Source: an uncultured Clostridium sp.
GTDB lineage: Bacteria; Bacillota; Clostridia; TANB77; CAG-508
Length of the DNA: 64,000 nt
NCBI GenBank assembly: GCA_947073285.1
Contig: CAMTJT010000010.1
Location: forward strand, 1 to 64,000
Direction: 5' to 3'
Shown here: positions 25,601 to 37,009 of the stretch, piece by piece
How the letters are laid out: every line of letters starts with the position of its first letter
How positions within the stretch are numbered: the first letter of the stretch is position 1
Position numbers and translations under genes: made by a program
Notes under the pieces: generated by a model
Told to the model about the DNA's origin: nothing
Seen by the model: the letters and a program-made list of their open reading frames with translations, nothing else
Database searches by the model: none

Positions 25601-28600
25601 AGGATTGAGGTTTTAATAATTCAAACATAAATTGTTCTACCACATCTATTGGTATCCAAGTTGCTCCTAATCTTACACTTATTTCACTAGCTGACAAATC
25701 TTTTGGCTGTGCTTGTTCAAGTGCTTTTACATTTATTTCATATTGGCTATCATTTTTTGCAAATTCCTGTGCAATTTTTAATTTTTCTCTTACATTTCCG
25801 CTCAAATATTCATCTGTAGTAACATAGTTTTCTTGCATAGGTTCTTTATATATACTTCCCTCAAGGTCTTTTACAAGTTCTTGCTCTGTTTTTCCTGTAA
25901 GATTGCACATATATTCTATATCAACTTTTGCTTTTTCTGATATAGAAACAATTAAGGCATCTACACTATTGTTTACTTCTGATACTGCCTTGTGAGGTTT
26001 TATTGTTCTTTTAGTAAACATATCTGCTTTTCTTACAAATTGTTTATTCTCGTTAATAATTTCAAGTGAGCATAATAAATAATAACTACTATCTTCATTA
26101 AATGCTTTTTCATTTGCCCTACTATTTATTATTCCATAAGTTTTTGTAAAACTATCATATAGGCTATTTAATTTTAATTGCTCTTGTTTTATCTCATCTT
26201 CGGAAGCATTATCTGTTTGTAATTCTATTAGGTTTCTTACACAATCTCTAATGGCTATCATACCTTTTATTCTGCTTATTGTAGTCAATGGTAGTTCTTG
26301 TAAATACATTCTGCTATTTTCTCTATAATATATTTGATTATCTACTATGGTATAGGAGAAATTTCTTACACCTGCATCTGCAGGAATACTCGTTTCCTCC
26401 TCATCTTCTATATCTAGTTGATAATCTTCTATTTCAGAGTTTATATTTATTATTGCTTGACTTAACAAGTTCTCTAATGGAATTTCATAAGGGCTACAAG
26501 TGTCAATAGGTCTTCCATATTGACCTTTATCTCTTTTCATTTCTCCTAATATCATTTCTGGATGTTCTACAAAGTATTTATTCATTCTAAATCCATCTTC
26601 ATTTTCTGCAATTTCTACCCAATCATCTTCAATATCAACAATCTTATCTCTTTTCTTTAAGAATATAATATCAGATGTTACTTCTGTTCCTGCATTTTTC
26701 TTAAATGTATTGTTTGGTAATCTAATTGCACCTATAAGTTCTGCTCTTTGTGAAATATATCGCCTTACATCTTCATTTTCTTTATCCATTGTTCCTTTAC
26801 TTGTAATAAAAGCTATAACGCCATTTGGTCTTACTTTATCAAGAGTCTTTGCAAAAAAGTAATCGTGCAAAAGGAATTTATGCTTGTCATATCTTTTGTC
26901 AAAAGGTTTGTCCTCTCCAAAAGGTACATTTCCAACTGCTACATCAAAAAATGAGTCTGGCAATTCAACATCTTGAAATGCTTTTACTGCTATTGTATTT
27001 TTCTGATATAATTGTCTAGCAATTCTCCCAGATATTCCATCAATCTCAATTCCATATAATTTACATTGTTTCAAGCTATCTGGTAACATTCCCATAAAGT
27101 TGCCAACTCCGACAACTTGGCTCTAAAATATTTCCTTGTTTTAATCCCATTTTTTCAAGTGCTTCATATATTGCATTTATAACTATTGGTGGAGTATAGA
27201 AAGATGTTAATGTAGATGCTCTCGCTTTCTCATATTCTTTTTCAGTTAGTAATGAAAGAAGTTCTTTATATTCTTCTGACCAATTGTCTTTAGTTTTATT
27301 AAAAGCATCTGCAAGTCCTCCCCAACCAACATACTGTGCTAGTATTTCTTGTTCTTCTGTTGTGGCATATCTGTTTTCATCTTCACACTTTTTTAATATC
27401 TTTATTGCTTCTATATTTCTTTTATATTTTTCTTTTTGAGTTCCCTCTCCCAAACCATTATCAGTAATTTTATAGTTATTTCTATCTTTTAATGGGATTT
27501 CTGGGTGTAAATCAAAATACTCTATTTTATTTCTTCGTTTTCTTTTTATATGTGGCATTAGTTTCTTTTCAGTTTGTTCTAATTTTTCTGGAGCATTTTC
27601 TTCTACCTTGTCATCTTCTTGTACCCCTTTATTTCTTTCTTCTTGATAATTTTCAACTAATGCTTGTGCTAGATGTTTGAAATAATCAACAACATCTGCA
27701 TTATGAAAATCTATTTTTACTATCATTTTTCTTATTTCTTCTTGTTCTTCTTTTGATGTTGCTTTTATATTTTCTATAACATTTCCTAACTCAAAATAAT
27801 GAATTTCGCCATTTGATTCAATAGAAAAAATCTCATCAAGGTCAATTCCTTTTTCTTCAATAAAAGTATCTAACCATTCATCAAATGAACTGTCTTCTTT
27901 ATTTTCTTCTATATCTTCTATTAGTGTATTTTCAATTATATCTTGTACTTTTCTTCTAGTTCTTACTTTGTCATTACCTGGATTTTCTTTTACCTTTCTA
28001 TCAAATTCATTTCTATCCATTTCTTCAACAAGTATTGGAAAACTCATATCTCTCAATGCTACTCTATTAGTATCTATTGAACTAATTGAAAACTGTCTTG
28101 TACCTATATAAACTACATCTCCTACCTCATATTCATAATAAGGCAATCGTTTTTCTAATTCTGCAAGCAATTCTCTTGCTTCTACTGCTAATTCGCTATC
28201 ATAATCTTCATCTTCATAACTTGCTTTTAAAAAATCTATATAATCTCTGATATTCAATTCATCATTTATATCTGCTCTTATTAGCTCTATATTATCTTCA
28301 TCTGTATTTTCTGGTGGTACATTGTCCATATAAGCATACAAATCATAATCTTTTATAAATGAGTGCAATCTTTCAGCAAGTTTATATTCTTCGTCTTTTA
28401 TTTGATTTTCTAATTCTGTACTTATTTTTGGTCTATCGTTTGCATCTACCCAATCGTAATACTCATCTTTTTCTATATCTGTCAAGTACCTTTCTGCACT
28501 TATAAGTTCTCTTATTCTTTTTTCAACTTGTATCCAAGTCAATCTCAACTTTGGTGCATTTTCTTTATGTGCAAAAGATAATACTATTCCTTTTGAACTA

Positions 28601-30390
28601 TATTCTTCACATACTCCATTACCATCTGCACTTCTGCCACCTGTTCCATACTCATTTTTCAAAAAATCGGCATTTTCTTGGCTTGATAAACTTTTTGTAA
28701 ATTGTTCATATATTCTAAACTTGCCCTCTGCAAAACCACTTCCCTCTTGTAAAACACTATCAATCATTTCTTGTGTAAAAGAAAAAACAGAAGTATTTTC
28801 TGCCTCTGCTATATTTTGTTTTTGTTCATTTTCAGTTAGTAAATTAAAATTATTTTCCAACTCTTTCACAGATAATATTGAAATAAAATTTTCTGTAATA
28901 TCATTCCAATTTTTAAAACATTCTTCTGTTCTATTAAGATAATTACCTTTCCATAAATACAATCCATTTTGGTAACACTTATATCCAGTTCTTACATTAT
29001 CTATTTCATATTCAGTATAAGCATTTCCCAATATCTTTATAATATATTCTTCAAGTTTTTCTCTATTATCTATATTTTTTTTAAAAAACTGTTCTACTTT
29101 TTCAAAATCTTTGATAATATTTGGTGCATTTTCTATAATTTTATTAACTGTTTCATCATCCCTAAATTCTTTTATATTAGAATTGTTGTTAATATCATAA
29201 TAACCTAAATATAGATTAGTTCTCTCGTTACTTGTTCTTCTGCTATTAGTTTGTAGTTGTTCATTGCTTTTACCCAAGTCATTTGGTCTTTCGCTTTCAA
29301 TTCTTCTGTTATCCCATCTTGTTTCGCCATTTTCTCTATTATCTGTGTTACCATTTTCGTTGCCATTTCTTGTATTTCTGTTAGATGTTTCGCTAATTGT
29401 TCGTTCATTAGTAGTATCGTATATTCGCCTTTCTTGTTCTTCTTTAGATAGTGTAACCTCATTGTTGCGAATTTCCCTGTTGGTAATTTTTCTTGTTTCA
29501 TTGTTAGGTTGGGCATATTGTAGTCCCCTACTTTCGTGTATTCTAGTTCTATCATCTTCAATTCCTCCTTTGATTTTTTCTTTACTATTAGAATACTCCT
29601 CTTTTTCATTATTAACAAATGTGCGATTTTGATTTTTTTCATTTTTTTGCAAATTTATTACTGTCTTTGCAATTTCTCTTAACCCAATTTCTGCTATATC
29701 ACTTATCGCAGTTCCAAGTAAAACAGTTAAATTGCTATTATCAAATTTTTTAATATAAGAAAATTCACTTTTTGCAATATATTTTTCTGGATCAATACCA
29801 CATCTATTAAGCATCATATAAGCTACACTACCAAATGTTGTTTGATATACTAATGATTGTATTTCAGAATCAGATAAACTTTCTAACATAGTTCCAGTTT
29901 TATATTTTAATATTGATGACATATAGTCTTGTATATTATCCATTACCATATTATTTGCTGTTGTAATAATTGCATCTACAAAACTACTATTTTCACTTAT
30001 ATCTCCAAATTTTGCTTCTAAAGAGTCTATAATTTCACTCTCGTATTCTTGTTTTATGCTCCATAACTTATATGGTGTATTTTTATAATTATGAGTATCT
30101 GCTACATCAAAAACTAATCTAAATGGATATTTACTATTTTCATTTTTTGAGAATACAAATATATAATCTGCATCTTTATTAACCCATCTATGAACTTTCT
30201 CATTCCATTCTTCCATTTCTGCACAAGCAGTTGCATTTGGTCTTTGTGCAAAAATTAAAATTTGGTCATTAAAACTATACTTAAAGTTCCAAGAAGCAGT
30301 TTTTAAAAATGATAACCAGTTATCTTCACTTTTTGTTATATCATTTATTGTATCTTTATAAAGTTCTCGTGTTTCAACAATTTTTCCCAT
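22644..30390 (-). CDS. giant N6-adenine methylase-SNF2 helicase, four CGG recoding sites
   Basis: Applying four one-base skips gives one 2580-residue protein; the span minus four bases is exactly 2581 codons. Order: an ArdC-like N-terminus (NDQILIFAQRPNA), an Asn/Arg/Thr-rich disordered linker (about residues 290-400) that is overprinted by another gene, several accessory domains, a DNA methylase core (ILEPSCGVGNF about 1088-1098, then GNVPFGE), and an SNF2-type helicase (Walker A HEVGAGKT about 1754-1761, DEAH about 1918, motif VI QQQDGRGVRQGN). A coiled-coil, acidic C-terminus follows. Gly1094, 1873, 2020 and 2022 are encoded CGGA. The first is the SAM-binding glycine; the last two are separated by one codon and yield VAGSGYRSKTRFAKFYNLPEL, partly quoted, the normal family sequence. 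Such giants are typical of Tn1549-like elements and probably protect or remodel transferred DNA. Start ATG behind AAGGAGG. Confidence 0.93.
24322..24324 (-). other. CGG +1 recoding site 11 (helicase, Gly2022)
   Basis: CGG after AGT, before A, reached only if the site 7 nt earlier has already been skipped. Skipping gives GGA TAT AGG (GYR); failing to skip here gives a TAG after one codon. Confidence 0.92.
24329..24331 (-). other. CGG +1 recoding site 10 (helicase, Gly2020)
   Basis: CGG after GCA, before A. Skipping gives GGA AGT and brings the next CGG into frame. The unshifted frame runs to a stop near 24272. Confidence 0.92.
24771..24773 (-). other. CGG +1 recoding site 9 (helicase, Gly1873)
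   Basis: CGG after GAA, before A. Skipping gives GGA GAG TAT TAT (GEYY) and continues SIKQLEKSKTKLE. The unshifted frame stops at 24735. Confidence 0.92.
27109..27111 (-). other. CGG +1 recoding site 8 (methylase, Gly1094)
   Basis: CGG after TGT, before A. Skipping gives GGA GTT GGC AAC TTT and completes the SAM-binding motif PSCGVGNF. The unshifted frame stops at 27076. Confidence 0.94.
29205..29555 (-). CDS. tnpV: TnpV-like protein overprinted within the helicase gene
   Basis: A 116-residue protein encoded on the same strand as the giant helicase-methylase but in another frame, entirely inside its disordered linker. It has its own perfect ribosome site (AAAGGAGG, 8 nt before ATG 29555). 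The sequence is a good TnpV-family match by pattern: MIELEYTKVGDYNMPNL, TGKFATMRLHYLKKNKKGEY, LAKHLTEIQEMATKMV, then WVKAMNNYKLIAEE and a final ELIYI. The helicase read in this stretch is low-complexity (repeated N, R, T, E), as expected when the other frame carries the constraint. TnpV's role is unknown; it is named from transposon contexts. Confidence 0.85.
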   Translation of the reverse strand: MIELEYTKVGDYNMPNLTMKQEKLPTGKFATMRLHYLKKNKKGEYTILLMNEQLAKHLTEIQEMATKMVTQIIEKMAKQDGITEELKAKDQMTWVKAMNNYKLIAEEQVTRELIYI

Positions 30391-30407
30391 TTTGCACCTC
30401 CTTGTTA

Positions 30408-30623
30408 TTAAGTTTCAAATAGAATTTTAAACCAACTTTTATCTTGTATCATTTCTTGTATTTTCCATATTATTTCTACATCTTTCATAGTTATTTTGTC
30501 TTGTTCTTTCAGTTTGTTAAGGTCTAATACTTTGATATTTAAGATTGCTTTTTCTCCTACAATGTTTATTTTTTCTAATTTCTTTATTTCTTTTTTCATT
30601 TGATTTATGCTATAAGTTGCCAT
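30408..30623 (-). CDS. small hypothetical protein upstream of the helicase
   Basis: A 71-residue, lysine-rich helical protein (SINQMKKEIKKLEKI, LNKLKEQDKITMKDVEIIW) ending 17 nt before the helicase start, with ribosome site AAAGTAGGTG. Probably co-transcribed with the helicase. No family recognised. Confidence 0.6.
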   Translation of the reverse strand: MATYSINQMKKEIKKLEKINIVGEKAILNIKVLDLNKLKEQDKITMKDVEIIWKIQEMIQDKSWFKILFET

Positions 30624-30645
30624 TTTTACACCTACTTTCTTTAAT

Positions 30646-30674
30646 TAAAGGTGGCCTTATAAAAGCCACCTTTA
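30646..30674 (-). terminator. terminator after the adhesin gene
   Basis: TAAAGGTGGC / GCCACCTTTA stem located 9 nt beyond the corrected adhesin stop (30683). Its position fits the shifted, not the unshifted, end of the gene. Confidence 0.72.
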
Positions 30675-30682
30675 CAATTTAT

Positions 30683-33600
30683 CTATTTATTTTTTCTTTT
30701 CTTTAAAATTTCAACTACTGCTAAAATTGTTAATAAACTAATAGATGTTCCAAGTAAGCTAACCCATAGTATTGTATTTCTTTCATCTCCGTGTTTTTGG
30801 TGTTTCTATTTTTTGATTTTCAAATTCAAAACTATATACTTCATTATCTTTTTGAATTTCTACATTATCAACAAAAACCCCTTTGTCATTTATTTCTACT
30901 TTTGCAATTCTATTTGATAGTTCATAACCATTTGGAGATTTTAGTTCTTTTATATAAAATGTTCCATATCTTAAATCTTCAAAAGTAACAAAACCATCTT
31001 CCTTATTAGACTTTAATTCTTTTATCAATTTTGTACATTCTTCATCTTCATAAATTCCAAAAGTAAATTTTTCTTTTATTATTTCTTTTGTTTGGCTATC
31101 TATTTTTACAACTTTAATATCTGTTAAAATAGGCATATCTTTCATTTCAATTTTTTGTGTTTCTTTATCTTCTGTAACTGTGAAAGATATTTCTTCTGTA
31201 ATTTCATATCCATAAGGAGCTGTCTTTTCAATTAGTTTATAATTTTTATTTTCTTCTAGTCCTGTAACTTTATGTGGCTCTTTTGTAGATGTCCACTCAT
31301 CAATTACATTGCCATCTTCATCAACTACTTGTAATTCTGCTCCCTCTATTTCTTCGCCTGTAACTAGATCTGTTTTAATTATTTCAACAACTTTGTCTAT
31401 CATTATAATTTCTTGTGTTTCTTTATCTGTTGTTACTATAAATTCAATATCAGTTGCCTTTACATATCCATCAACTACTTTTTCTTCGTGTAGGATATAG
31501 CTTTGTCCCTCAATTAAACCACTAACTTTGTGAGCTTCTGTTGTTGTTTCCCACTTATCCACTATATTCTTTGTTTTTGTACTTGTTATAGTTAATGTTG
31601 CACCCTCTATTGCATTTCCGTCTATATCTGTTTTTAGCACTTCTACAACCTTATCTACCATTGTTACTTTTTGAGTTTCTTTATCTAATGTTACTGTAAA
31701 TTCTATTTCAGTTGAAATTACAAAACCATCTGGAGCATAATCTTCATATAGAGTATAGCTTTCTCCCTCTACTAAACCATTTATTCTATGTGGCTCTTTT
31801 GTAGATGTCCAACTATCAACTACTTTTCCGTCTTTATCTACAACCTTTAGTTCTGCTCCCTCTATTTCTTTTCCTCCAAAATCTTCTTTTGTCATTTCTA
31901 CGATTTTGTCTATCATTGTAACTTTTTGAATATCTGCCGTGTTGTTAACTGTAAATTTAATTTCAGTTGCTTTTACATATCCATTTGGTGCTATTTCTTC
32001 TTTTAATGTGTAAGTCTCTCCTACTTTTAGCCCCTCTATTTTGTGTGTTTTTTCAGTAGATGTCCAACTATCAATTACTTCGTTGTTTTCATCTATAACT
32101 GATAATTTTGCACCAATTAACTCTTTTTCCCCAGTTATATCTGTTTTACTAATTTCTATACAAGTAGTTTCATTTTCAATATTCAAATTTACTGTATATA
32201 CTTTTGTTTTTGTATCTTTTTGTTCAAATACAACTTCGTGTTCTGTTTGGTCTAATACTGCTCCATCTATTGTTGTTAATTCTTTCAAGTAGTATTTTCC
32301 CATAGGCAAATTTTCTACTGTCAATGTGCCATCTGCTTTTAAGTTGTATGTTCCTACTCTTTTATCTTTTTCGTATATAACACTTCCATCTGCATAGTCA
32401 ATTACATTTTCTTTTGCTACTAATTCAAAAGATATTTGTGTAAAATCAATATCTTTTATCATAGTTTTATCTACATCTTCTCTTAAATTAACTTTTTTAT
32501 TTAATTTCAAAGTTCCTGTTGGTTGCTCATTTTTAGCTGTAACTGTAATCCAAGCATCCCAATCTTTATCATAGTTTAGTGTAGAGTTTCTATTATCTAC
32601 TTTAAAAATTAGTTCTTCATCTAATTGTAAAAAGCCTGTTGGATTTTTTATTTCAGTTAGTTTATATTTTCCTGCTTCTAATTTATTTTCAGTTCTTGCA
32701 ATTCCCTCATTATTTGTAGTCCAAGATTTGAAATATTGATTTCCAACTTTACATTCTACTTGTTCCCATTTGTTTGTTTCTTCGTTTAATCTATATAATT
32801 CAAATGTTGCATTTGAATAAGTTACAAATTTTCCAGTTTTCTTATCTTGTTTTTGTAATTTGATATATGACTCAAAAGGTAAATCATTTTCTACAAGTTC
32901 TTTTACTGGTGTTTTGCTATCTCTATCAATAGTTACATAAAATTGTTCTACTGTTTCTATCTCTGGAGATGGTGTATAAGTTTCATTTACTGTATATTCC
33001 CCATAAGCAAGTAGTCCAGAAATTCCGTGTCCATCACTTCCAGTTCTAAAAATAGAATATTCATCACTTGCAAATTCACTTAAATGTTTTTTTGCTTCGT
33101 CAAAACTTCCATAAAAATCTACATATTTTGAAAGTATTGCTGTAAATTCTGCATTTGCTACTACTTCTGCCGTTGTATTATCGTTTGTTGTTACTTTTAT
33201 AACTTCAAAAGGAGCTTTTTGTACTGTATTCTTAACTGTTCCTGCAATTTCTATTGTTTTTGTATTCATATCTCTATATAAAAATGTATAATCATATATA
33301 TTTGTATCTTTCATATATCCAGTTGGTACTGTTGTTTCTTTTGCATAGTATTTTCCCATTGGTAATCCTTTTATCATATTTCCACTAACACTTATTTCAG
33401 CAGGTGTAGAATTATTTGTTATTTTTATACTTGCTATTCCATATTCATTGAAAGTAAATGTTGCAATTTGTTCATCTTTTGAAAAATAAGTTACTGTTCC
33501 TGCCACATTAGTTATTTTTTCTTTTGCATATAAAGTATATACTGTTCCTTTTAATGTTGCATCTCCGTGATGGCTCTTTTTATCTACTCTATTTTTATTT

Positions 33601-35132
33601 CCTGTATCTCTATCTGTTTTCTCAATAGTAAGATTTCCTGTTGGCTCATCATTTTCTACTGTAACACTTTCATAAATAACATTTGTATTTTGGTCTTTAT
33701 ATTTTAAAGTAACTGTCTTTTTTTCGGTATTTAATAAATAACCTGTTGGAACTTCTATTTCTTCAACAATATATTTTCCAAGTGGTAGTTCATCTTTATT
33801 TGCAATTCCTGTTCTATCTGTCGTAATTATTGCTACTGTTTCTCCTCTTGTATAATATTTTACTGTTTTTGCTACATTGTATATATCTTCATTTGCCTTT
33901 ATTGTGAATTTTGCACCTTGTACTTTATCTCCATTTGAATTTGTTTTTTCTACTGTTATACTTCCAGTTGGCTCATTATTTACTATTGCTTGTTTTGTTG
34001 TTTGATTTGGTGTTATTGTTACTGTATAGGTTTCTGTATTTAATAAATAACCATTTGGACTAGATTTTTCTGTTATTGTATAATTTCCTTTTTTTAGTCT
34101 TTCTAGTGTTATTTTTCCACCTTTTACTTGCACATCTTGATTAAATCCATTTTCTCCTGTTACTGTAAAGATTGCACCATCAACTAAATCTCTATTTGTG
34201 TTTAGTTTGCTTAATTCTAATCTTCCATATTGGTCTATCTTTAAATCTAGTAGCATTGTTACTGGGTCATTATAGTTGAGTGTATATAATTGGTTTTGTA
34301 CACCCTCTTTAAAAACAAAATAAACTGTACTGTCTTGATCTGCTGTTTCTTCCTTGATAATTCCCCAACTTTTCATTGTACTTTCTGATATTTTATAAGT
34401 TTCTTTTGTGCAACTCTCATCAACTGTAATACTTAATGTGTTTTGTCCTTTAGTATGTTGTATTCTTATTCCATCAACTGTTTTATCAAAATTCACATAG
34501 TCTTTTAATACATTGTTTGAATCTGTTATTGTTTTTGTTTCTCCAACTTCTAGTGTTATTGTATCATTTACAAAGCTAGGTTGTTTTTTCATATTTGCTA
34601 TTTTTTCATTTATCGTTGCTTTAAATGAATTATATTGACTTTGTATGCTTGAAGCTTTAAATGTAGCATTACTTTGTCCTAACACTTCCCATATCATTTG
34701 TTGTGTGAATACATAGTCCATTTTTCTTGATTTCATACCCTCTGCCATTATTCCACCATCTACAACATAATCTCCATATTTTTCGTACCATCCAAAATAA
34801 GCAACTTTACAAGCTTCTTTCATTTTTGCTTCTGTTGGAACAGTATGTGTTGCTGTGTGTATTTCTCCAGTTACACAATCTACTCCGTGTTCACAACAGA
34901 ATACTGTAAGTCTTTCTCCTGTTGTATAATTTACTAATCTTCTTATAAGCATTCCATTAGGTGATTCTGTATCTGTTGTAAAAACTTCTGATCCCCATTG
35001 TCCAGCTACCCATTTTCCTGTTCCAGAACTTGAAACTGCAAAAATAGGCTGTGCTGTACTAAATACCGTCATTGCTATAAATATAATTGCTAATATTTTT
35101 TTTAACTTATTTATTTGTCTTGTTTTTAACAT
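30683..35132 (-). CDS. thioester-domain, Cna-B-repeat surface adhesin with sortase signal, one CGG recoding site
   Basis: A 1482-residue surface protein of the conjugative element. Signal peptide about residues 12-32. An N-terminal thioester-type domain has cysteines 79/80 (TVFCCEHG) and the partner motif TQQMIW at 143-148, as in adhesins that bind host or neighbour surfaces covalently. About ten SpaA/Cna-B-like repeats follow (for example EGAELQVVDEDG, GLVEGESYTL). Residue 1448 is CGG (30791-30789). In frame the protein ends TPKTRR with no anchor. With one base skipped it reads TPKTGDERNTILWVSLLG, a hydrophobic span and KKRKNK: a complete LPxTG-like sorting signal. Surface anchoring therefore depends on the shift. 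Start ATG behind AAGGAGG. Confidence 0.93.
30789..30791 (-). other. CGG +1 recoding site 12 (adhesin, Gly1448 of the sorting motif)
   Basis: CGG after ACA, before A. Skipping yields TPKTGD plus membrane span and basic tail. The unshifted frame stops one codon later (CGG AGA TGA). Confidence 0.93.
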
Positions 35133-35151
35133 TAAAATTTCCTCCTTTTAA

Positions 35152-35181
35152 CAAAAAAAGAACAAGCCATTAACTTGTTCC
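35152..35181 (-). terminator. terminator after the 221-aa secreted protein
   Basis: GAACAAG / CTTGTTC stem followed on the minus strand by seven Ts. Confidence 0.75.
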
Positions 35182-35209
35182 AATTTATTATTTTATTTCC
35201 TTAATTCTT

Positions 35210-35875
35210 TTATCTATAATAAAAGTTTAGTGTCCATTTTTGACATTGTGGACAAGTCCATACCTCATAACCAGATGGACATTTCTTTAAATATTCTTCT
35301 TTAGTTATTTCATCATTTTCCCATTGTTTACCCCATTTTTCTATTTCTGCATTGTAATAATTATCTGCTTCTGTCTTTGTATTAAACCATTTACCAGTAT
35401 TTCCACTTTTCATTTTATGATTATTTCCTACACATTCAGTTTTCTCTGCTACTTTTACTTCCTTTTCTGTGTAACTACTATTCTGTTGTGTATTTACTGT
35501 TGTTTTGTCTTTGTTGGTACTTGTATTATTTGCTTTTGATGTAATAGTTGTTGTTACTTGTTCTTTTTTCTCTGCTTTATTAGTTGTTGTTTGTTGTTTT
35601 ACTGTATTTTTAGTTGTCTGATTTTGTGTTTCTTGTACTTTTGGAATTTCTATCTTTTCTTGTTCTAAATCTTCAACTTGATTTTGCGTTTCTGTATTTT
35701 CATATTCTTCAATTATTTTTTCAGTTGTTTTATTTTCTTCTTGAATTTGCTCAACAATATTCTGTTTCTCTACTACATTTTCAAAAACTGTTACCTTTTC
35801 TCCGTTTTCATCTACTACTCCATAATAACTAAAACTTGAAATCAATAAAATTATAATAACTATTAACTTTCTCAT
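35210..35875 (-). CDS. secreted protein with Thr/Gln linker and C-terminal Cys domain
   Basis: A 221-residue protein. The N-terminus MRKLIVIIILLISSFSYYG is a signal peptide or anchor; I chose the second ATG because AGGAGG lies 9 nt upstream. A long Gln/Thr/Asn/Lys-rich disordered stretch (about residues 30-145) follows. The last 75 residues form a small domain with C-x(n)-C pairs (ECVGNNHKMKSG, KKCPSGYEVWTCPQCQKW), probably zinc- or disulfide-stabilised. It lies upstream of the adhesin in the same orientation and is probably exported with it. Function unknown. Confidence 0.68.
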   Translation of the reverse strand: MRKLIVIIILLISSFSYYGVVDENGEKVTVFENVVEKQNIVEQIQEENKTTEKIIEEYENTETQNQVEDLEQEKIEIPKVQETQNQTTKNTVKQQTTTNKAEKKEQVTTTITSKANNTSTNKDKTTVNTQQNSSYTEKEVKVAEKTECVGNNHKMKSGNTGKWFNTKTEADNYYNAEIEKWGKQWENDEITKEEYLKKCPSGYEVWTCPQCQKWTLNFYYR

Positions 35876-36070
35876 AAGCATTGTCCTCCTTTTTTGATTT
35901 TATTTTACAATGCCCTAGAGATTTCTTCAAATGTGAGATTTATAATTTTATATATATTTAATAATTTTTATATATTCTTTTTCAGTTAGTATAGCTAGTA
36001 TTAGGGGGTGGATTGTAAGGAGGGGGAAAATTAAAAAAGTAGCTACAAATAGATTATACTTGTTGCTACA

Positions 36071-37009
36071 TTACCTCTCATACTCATACTTTTTCTGTTT
36101 TTGCTTTTCAAGTTCTGCTACTTTCTTTACACAATGCACAATATAGTCTTGTTTTTCTTCTTGTGATTTATATTCATCTGGAATATATTTATCAACTTTA
36201 TCTTCTGGTATTTTAAACTTTGGTATTTGATTTGGTTTTTCTTCATCCAATATATTATCAATTTCTTCCATTGTTAATTTTCCACTTTCACTCAACTTTC
36301 GCATTTTTATTGCTTGTGGGTGTGATGGAAATGCGTCTGTATATTCTATTGCATCAAATACTTCTTGTTGTTCTTCCTTTTTTAGATATGAAAGTTCAAC
36401 AGCAGGTCTTAATTTCATTTTTCCCTCATCAACAATTTTTAATAACTCTGGTATTAGTTCAGTAAGTCTAACAAATCTTTGTATATTACTAGAACTTTCT
36501 CCCATTTCTTCTGCAATTATTTCTCTTGTAGTTTTACCTTGTAACTTCTGTTCCGTTGGGGCAGAAGTTAAATCATTTCTTTGTCCTTGTTTTTTCATTG
36601 CTTCTAATTTCATTTTAAAAGCAAATGCTTTTTCACTTGGTAATATTTGTTCTCTTTGATTGTTACTATCTACCATTGCTATTGTTGCTTCTTCATCTGT
36701 CATATCTCTTACTATTGCCTTTATTTCTGTTATTCCTGCTATTTGACAAGCTCTTTTTCTTCTGTGTCCAGAAATCATTTCGTAGCCACCATCTTTTTTT
36801 GGTCTTACTAATATTGGGTGTATAACTCCATATTCTTTTATTGTCTGTACCATTGAAAACATTTCGTCATCTTCTCTAACTTTGTATGGGTGATTAGGAA
36901 AATTTGTAATTTCACTTATTGGAATTACTTTTACATATTCTCTGTTTTTATTATCTCTTTCTTCTTGAGATAAAAACATATCATCTAATGTTACCTTTGG
37001 CAACTTCAT
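36071..37009 (-). CDS. parB: ParB-like partition protein
   Basis: A 312-residue ParB/Spo0J-type protein. It holds the ParB nuclease-fold motif region (VIPISEITNFPNHPYKVR, GYEMISGHRRKRAC) and the central helix-turn-helix (TTREIIAEEMGESSSNIQRFVRLTEL). It would bind centromere-like parS sites and stimulate ParA to keep the excised element stable. The start MKLPKV has a GAGG 5 nt upstream; an ATG 15 nt earlier is possible. It overlaps the end of parA by 29 nt. Ends Lys/Gln-rich. Confidence 0.9.
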   Translation of the reverse strand: MKLPKVTLDDMFLSQEERDNKNREYVKVIPISEITNFPNHPYKVREDDEMFSMVQTIKEYGVIHPILVRPKKDGGYEMISGHRRKRACQIAGITEIKAIVRDMTDEEATIAMVDSNNQREQILPSEKAFAFKMKLEAMKKQGQRNDLTSAPTEQKLQGKTTREIIAEEMGESSSNIQRFVRLTELIPELLKIVDEGKMKLRPAVELSYLKKEEQQEVFDAIEYTDAFPSHPQAIKMRKLSESGKLTMEEIDNILDEEKPNQIPKFKIPEDKVDKYIPDEYKSQEEKQDYIVHCVKKVAELEKQKQKKYEYER

